NCBI GenBank assembly: GCA_955652715.1
Contig: CATPBS010000243.1
Coordinates: 1-17,499, forward strand
Length of the DNA stretch: 17,499 nt
Direction: 5' to 3'
From: an uncultured Candidatus Udaeobacter sp.
Lineage (GTDB): Bacteria > Verrucomicrobiota > Verrucomicrobiia > Chthoniobacterales > UBA10450
Both the position numbers and the translations under genes were made by a program. This document shows, piece after piece, positions 14,660 through 17,499 of the stretch. How positions within the stretch are numbered: the first letter of the stretch is position 1; each line of letters opens with the position of its first letter. The notes under the pieces were generated by a model. The model saw nothing but the letters and a program-made list of their open reading frames with translations. It was not told the DNA's origin and searched no databases.

Positions 14660-15322
14660 ATGCTTTACGTCGTCGCCACACCGATTGGCAATTTGGGCGA
14701 TATCACTTTGCGCGCCATTGAGGCAGTGAAATCGGCTGATGTGGTCGCGGCTGAAGACACTCGGCGCTCGGGGATGTTGCTGAAGCATCTGGGAATCAAA
14801 AAGTCCTTCATCAGTTATCACGAGCATAATGAAGCGGCCCGTACGACGGAGCTTGTCGGACGGCTCGGACACGGCGAAAACGTCGCGTTGATTACGGACG
14901 CAGGAACGCCAGGATTGTCTGACCCGGGGCTGCGGCTCATTCGCGAATGCATTAAACGCGAACTCCCGTTTACCATCATCCCCGGGCCATCATCAATCCC
15001 CACGGCTCTTCTTGGTTCCGGATTTTCGGCTGAGAAATTTTGTTTCCGAGGATTTCTTCCGGTCAAAAGTGGACAGCGCGAACGCGAGTTGCGAGCAGCG
15101 GCCGAGCGCGCCGAAACTATAATTTTTTTCGAATCGCCTTATCGATTAACAAAAACACTCGCTGCTTGCGTTAATGTAATACCCGAGCGGCAGCTTTGCG
15201 TCGCCCGAGAGCTGACAAAAAAGTTCGAGGAATTCCGCCGCGGCACGGCCAGCGAGCTCCTTTCACATTTTCAGGCGCATCCACCGAAGGGCGAGATCGT
15301 GCTTGTGATCTCTGGATCGTAG
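14660..15322 (+). CDS. rsmI: 16S rRNA (cytidine-1402-2'-O)-methyltransferase RsmI
   Basis: 220 aa. RsmI uses SAM to methylate the ribose of C1402 in the 16S rRNA decoding centre. Family signatures: MLYVVATPIGNLGDITLRAI (1-20), VAAEDTRRSGMLLKHLGI (29-46), SYHEHNEAAR (52-61), ITDAGTPGLSDPG (78-90), IIPGPSS (106-112) and FFESPYR (156-162). Family members as I recall them are about 280 residues, so this copy lacks most of the C-terminal extension; the catalytic tetrapyrrole-methylase fold is complete. The start is uncertain: ATG 14660 has no well-spaced SD, while an in-frame TTG at 14642 has AAGGA six bases upstream and would add six residues. An upstream in-frame ATG at 14594 lies within the inverted repeat and is unlikely. 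It is divergent from the lipoprotein gene. Confidence 0.94.
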   Translation: MLYVVATPIGNLGDITLRAIEAVKSADVVAAEDTRRSGMLLKHLGIKKSFISYHEHNEAARTTELVGRLGHGENVALITDAGTPGLSDPGLRLIRECIKRELPFTIIPGPSSIPTALLGSGFSAEKFCFRGFLPVKSGQRERELRAAAERAETIIFFESPYRLTKTLAACVNVIPERQLCVARELTKKFEEFRRGTASELLSHFQAHPPKGEIVLVISGS

Positions 15323-15604
15323 CAGTTTCGCCGGCTCGCTCCGCGGTCCCCGAAGTGGCTCCGAAGAACGTACCAACAATGACTTCCCGCGAATAAACAA
15401 AGCGGAACCGCCGTCAAACCTCGTCACGCGAATCAAGGTGGCCCTTGCTGCAAATAATGTGTTCCAAGATTGTTTCTGCCGAAATTCCTAAAACTCGTTG
15501 CAGTCCGGATGCGTTTGTCATCTTCCTGGCGGTTCCTGGTGGGACGGCTTGCCCGGCCCCAGAGCTTCGCGAGCTAAAAGTTCGCATGCTGCGATTATGA
15601 TGTG
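15323..15604. other. 282-base gap without a recognised gene
   Basis: The gap lies between rsmI and the glycosyltransferase gene. A 47-codon plus frame (15457-15600) and an 81-codon minus frame (15414-15659) are open, but neither resembles a known family nor has a convincing ribosome site, and the minus frame overlaps the start of the next gene. No strong hairpin plus T-run and no promoter pair that I would call. It probably carries the promoter of the downstream gene pair. Confidence 0.5.
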
Positions 15605-16831
15605 ATGACCCGGGTGCAATCTTTACTGAAGCCTTTGCTCGCGGGACTGGCAGTGACACTGCTGCAGCTTGCGATGGCAGTGGCCTTGCTCGCTCCGGAA
15701 GAGCCTATCTCGGACCGCTACTCCACATTGGTTCAGCACGACAGCTACTGGTTTATGAACATCATCGATCGCGGGTATCAGACGATTGTCCCTCCCATCG
15801 ATCACAAGGTAATGGAAGTGTCGAATGTCGCATTTTTCCCCGCGTATCCTGCGATTGCCGGGTTATTCCGGTACGCGTTTAACATTCACACGGCTACTGT
15901 GCTGCTGATCATTGCTCAGCTGGCTGCGTGGGGTTTCTGGAGTTATTTCTTCCTGTTTTGTAAGCGCTGGAATGTTTCACCTGCCCTCCAGATTTGCGGC
16001 GCGTTACTAATCGTCGCCCATCCGGCAGCGTTCTTTCTGGTCGCCGGCTACTCCGAATCACTATTTTTAATGGCGCTCCTTGGCTTCATCTACTGGAGCG
16101 CTGCGGAAGGGAAGTGGGCGAAATTTTGGGCAGCGGTGCATGGTGTCTCGATGTCCGCAACGCGAATCGTCGGGATTGTATGCGCTGCGTTTCCTCTGGT
16201 GCGCTCGGTAGTTCAAACTGGATGGCGCGGTTTAGTTGAGCCGCGGAAGTGGTTTCGCGAGTATGGCCCAGCGCTTGGTATGACGCTGATCGCGGCGTGC
16301 GGCGCGATCGGTTTCTTCGTTTACTGTCAATTGCGCTGGGGTCATTGGGACATTTACATGCTCACACAGGCAGCCGGCTGGGGGATTGTTCCCGATTATT
16401 TGGCGGTGTTTAAGCCGAGCAGTTATCGCTGGCTTGTACCGGCGCTCAATGATCCGACTGAAGCGAGCCAAATGTCGATGACGGTGGGCGCTCTGCTCCT
16501 GGTAGGCATCGCACTTTGCCAACTGGTTCCAACGATTCGACGGCGAGTCGGCTTACCAGTGCGTGCAGGCATCTATTTCTGTGCGGCGGCGATCTATTAC
16601 CTCTCTGTCAGCGGCGTGGCCTGCGTGGATATGGAAAGCATGCTTCGCTATGAATTTGCCGTACACGCTTTGATCGTGCTGGCGTTTTTGAATTTTCTGC
16701 GTCAATTTCGTGCGCCGCCGGTGTTTGTGCGGGCATTCGCCATCGCGGCAGTAGCGTTGGTCAGCGCTGCTGGGCTGTGCGTACAGGGTTGGTACGTCTG
16801 GAATTTCACCCGGGGTAACTGGGTCGCGTAG
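15605..16831 (+). CDS. PIG-V-like GT-C mannosyltransferase family membrane protein
   Basis: 408 aa multi-spanning membrane protein. The first periplasmic loop carries the GT-C pattern of PIG-V-related proteins: an acidic motif, QHDSYWFMNIIDRGYQ (residues 44-59, Asp46 as likely catalytic base), followed by SNVAFFPAYPAIAGLF (73-88). Further on are AHPAAFFLVAGYSESLFLMA and SATRIVG, also typical; the latter is the short Arg-containing segment after the 'YSESLF' helix. Such enzymes transfer a sugar from a polyprenyl-phosphate donor on the outer face of the cytoplasmic membrane. The acceptor is unknown. I preferred ATG 15605 to the GTG at 15602 directly before it; no good SD is seen for either. It ends with a double stop (TAGTAG), and six bases lie between the first stop and the next gene, so the two are likely co-transcribed. 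Confidence 0.82.
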   Translation: MTRVQSLLKPLLAGLAVTLLQLAMAVALLAPEEPISDRYSTLVQHDSYWFMNIIDRGYQTIVPPIDHKVMEVSNVAFFPAYPAIAGLFRYAFNIHTATVLLIIAQLAAWGFWSYFFLFCKRWNVSPALQICGALLIVAHPAAFFLVAGYSESLFLMALLGFIYWSAAEGKWAKFWAAVHGVSMSATRIVGIVCAAFPLVRSVVQTGWRGLVEPRKWFREYGPALGMTLIAACGAIGFFVYCQLRWGHWDIYMLTQAAGWGIVPDYLAVFKPSSYRWLVPALNDPTEASQMSMTVGALLLVGIALCQLVPTIRRRVGLPVRAGIYFCAAAIYYLSVSGVACVDMESMLRYEFAVHALIVLAFLNFLRQFRAPPVFVRAFAIAAVALVSAAGLCVQGWYVWNFTRGNWVA

Positions 16832-16837
16832 TAGAAG

Positions 16838-17499
16838 ATGAAAACAAAAGTCGCCATTATCGGTGCGGGGCCAGCAGGTCTGACTGCCAGCTATCTTCTC
16901 TCGAAAGAGGCGGTGGATGTCGTTGTCTTGGAAGCCGATCCTGTTTACGTCGGCGGGATTTCCCGGACCGTGACTTACAAGGGTTTCCATTTCGACATCG
17001 GCGGCCACCGTTTTTTTTCCAAGAATGCCGAGATCGAAAGGCTCTGGGGCGAGATCCTTGGCGACCGGATGCTGGAGCGCGAGCGGCTCTCGCGCATCTA
17101 TTATCGAGGCCGGTTTTTCAAATATCCGCTCGAGACTTGGGACGCGCTGAGTCAACTCGGCCTGCTCAAGTCGTCCGCCTGCGTGCTGAGTTACCTGGCG
17201 GCCCGCGTACGGCCGCGGCGCGAGATTCGCAGCTTCGAGGATTGGGTGGTCAACGCTTTCGGCCGACGGCTGTACGAAGCCTTCTTTCGCAGCTATACGG
17301 AGAAGGTTTGGGGTATCCCGTGCAGTGAGATCAGCGCCGACTGGGCGGCCCAGCGGATCAAGGACGTCTCGATGCCCGTGCTGATTCGGCGCGCGCTGGG
17401 ATTGGGCAAGCGCAACGGCCAGGTCATCAAGACTCTGATCGATCGCTTTCGCTACCCAATGCACGGTCCCGGCGAGATCTGGGAAGAGCTGGCCAGGAC
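16838..17499 (+). CDS. UDP-galactopyranose-mutase-like FAD-dependent oxidoreductase, N-terminal part (runs off window)
   Basis: 220 complete codons from ATG 16838 with no stop before the right edge, so the gene is partial. The N-terminal FAD-binding Rossmann motif is VAIIGAGPAGLTASYLLSKE (5-24), with an acidic residue ending the second strand (VVVLEAD). Next come VGGISRTVTYKGFHFDIGGH (38-57) and RFFSK, resembling the flavin-contact region of UDP-galactopyranose mutase and protoporphyrinogen-oxidase-like proteins. The block SYTEKVWGIPCSEISADWAA followed by QRIKDVSM is typical of a common bacterial family of NAD(P)/FAD-dependent oxidoreductases found near glycosyltransferase genes. The true substrate is uncertain. 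Position six bases after the PIG-V-like gene suggests a shared role in a lipid-linked or cell-surface glycan. Confidence 0.88.
   Translation, partial: MKTKVAIIGAGPAGLTASYLLSKEAVDVVVLEADPVYVGGISRTVTYKGFHFDIGGHRFFSKNAEIERLWGEILGDRMLERERLSRIYYRGRFFKYPLETWDALSQLGLLKSSACVLSYLAARVRPRREIRSFEDWVVNAFGRRLYEAFFRSYTEKVWGIPCSEISADWAAQRIKDVSMPVLIRRALGLGKRNGQVIKTLIDRFRYPMHGPGEIWEELAR

Noticed and set aside
15414..15659. 81-codon minus-strand frame in the gap after rsmI
   Set aside because: No family resemblance, no ribosome site, and it overlaps the start of the glycosyltransferase gene.
16553..17464. 303-codon minus-strand open frame opposite the glycosyltransferase and flavoprotein
   Set aside because: The plus strand carries two well-supported families over the same span; the minus product has no recognisable motif.
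16838..17499. Recent transfer of the flavoprotein gene based on GC content
   Set aside because: I counted 62% GC for 17041-17460 and 57% for 16081-16500; a 5-point difference over 420 bases is not convincing.

Overview
The window looks like a chromosomal segment from a Gram-negative bacterium. An LptD-type outer-membrane LPS transporter is encoded, and two 420-base samples I counted near the right end are 57% and 62% GC. The mix of genes suggests a soil or freshwater member of the Verrucomicrobia (Chthoniobacterales-like): a complex I operon with two nuoM genes, a bacterial deoxyhypusine-synthase-like gene, an ORF6N-domain gene and a WXXGXW-repeat lipoprotein. This taxonomic guess is an inference from gene content and family memory, not from a marker search.

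Layout. (1) 1-3777, minus strand: lptD -> ugd -> rsmB. rsmB is cut by the left edge and its start lies 11 bases after the ugd stop. (2) 3941-13100, plus strand: the membrane arm of respiratory complex I in the order nuoH, nuoJ, nuoK, nuoL, nuoM1, an ORF6N-domain gene, nuoM2, nuoN. Several junctions overlap (ATGA at H/J, K/L and ORF6N/M2; 13 bases at L/M1), so this is one operon. nuoI is missing from its usual place between H and J. None of nuoA-G is present, so the peripheral arm must be encoded elsewhere. (3) 13195-14172, plus strand: a deoxyhypusine-synthase-family enzyme. (4) 14192-14550, minus strand: a small WXXGXW-repeat lipoprotein whose reading frame is broken by one extra dinucleotide at the lipobox. 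(5) 14660-15322, plus strand: rsmI. (6) 15605-17499, plus strand: a PIG-V-type GT-C glycosyltransferase, then six bases later a UDP-galactopyranose-mutase-like FAD protein that runs off the right edge.

How it works together. The centre of the window is an expanded complex I. Two clearly different NuoM subunits are encoded between NuoL and NuoN. NuoL carries about 25 extra residues in the C-terminal amphipathic helix that spans the pump subunits, about the length needed to reach past one more pump. This matches the known '2M' class of complex I with a fourth antiporter-like subunit. Two features depart from the simple picture. NuoM2 has leucine where the central TM7 lysine of pump subunits should be. 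A phage-type DNA-binding (ORF6N) gene sits between the two nuoM genes, its stop overlapping the nuoM2 start beside a GC-rich hairpin, so nuoM2 translation may depend on translation of the ORF6N gene.

The flanking genes serve the cell envelope (lptD, ugd, the glycosyltransferase and UGM-like pair, the lipoprotein) and 16S rRNA methylation (rsmB, rsmI). The most promising undescribed arrangement is nuoM1-ORF6N-nuoM2.
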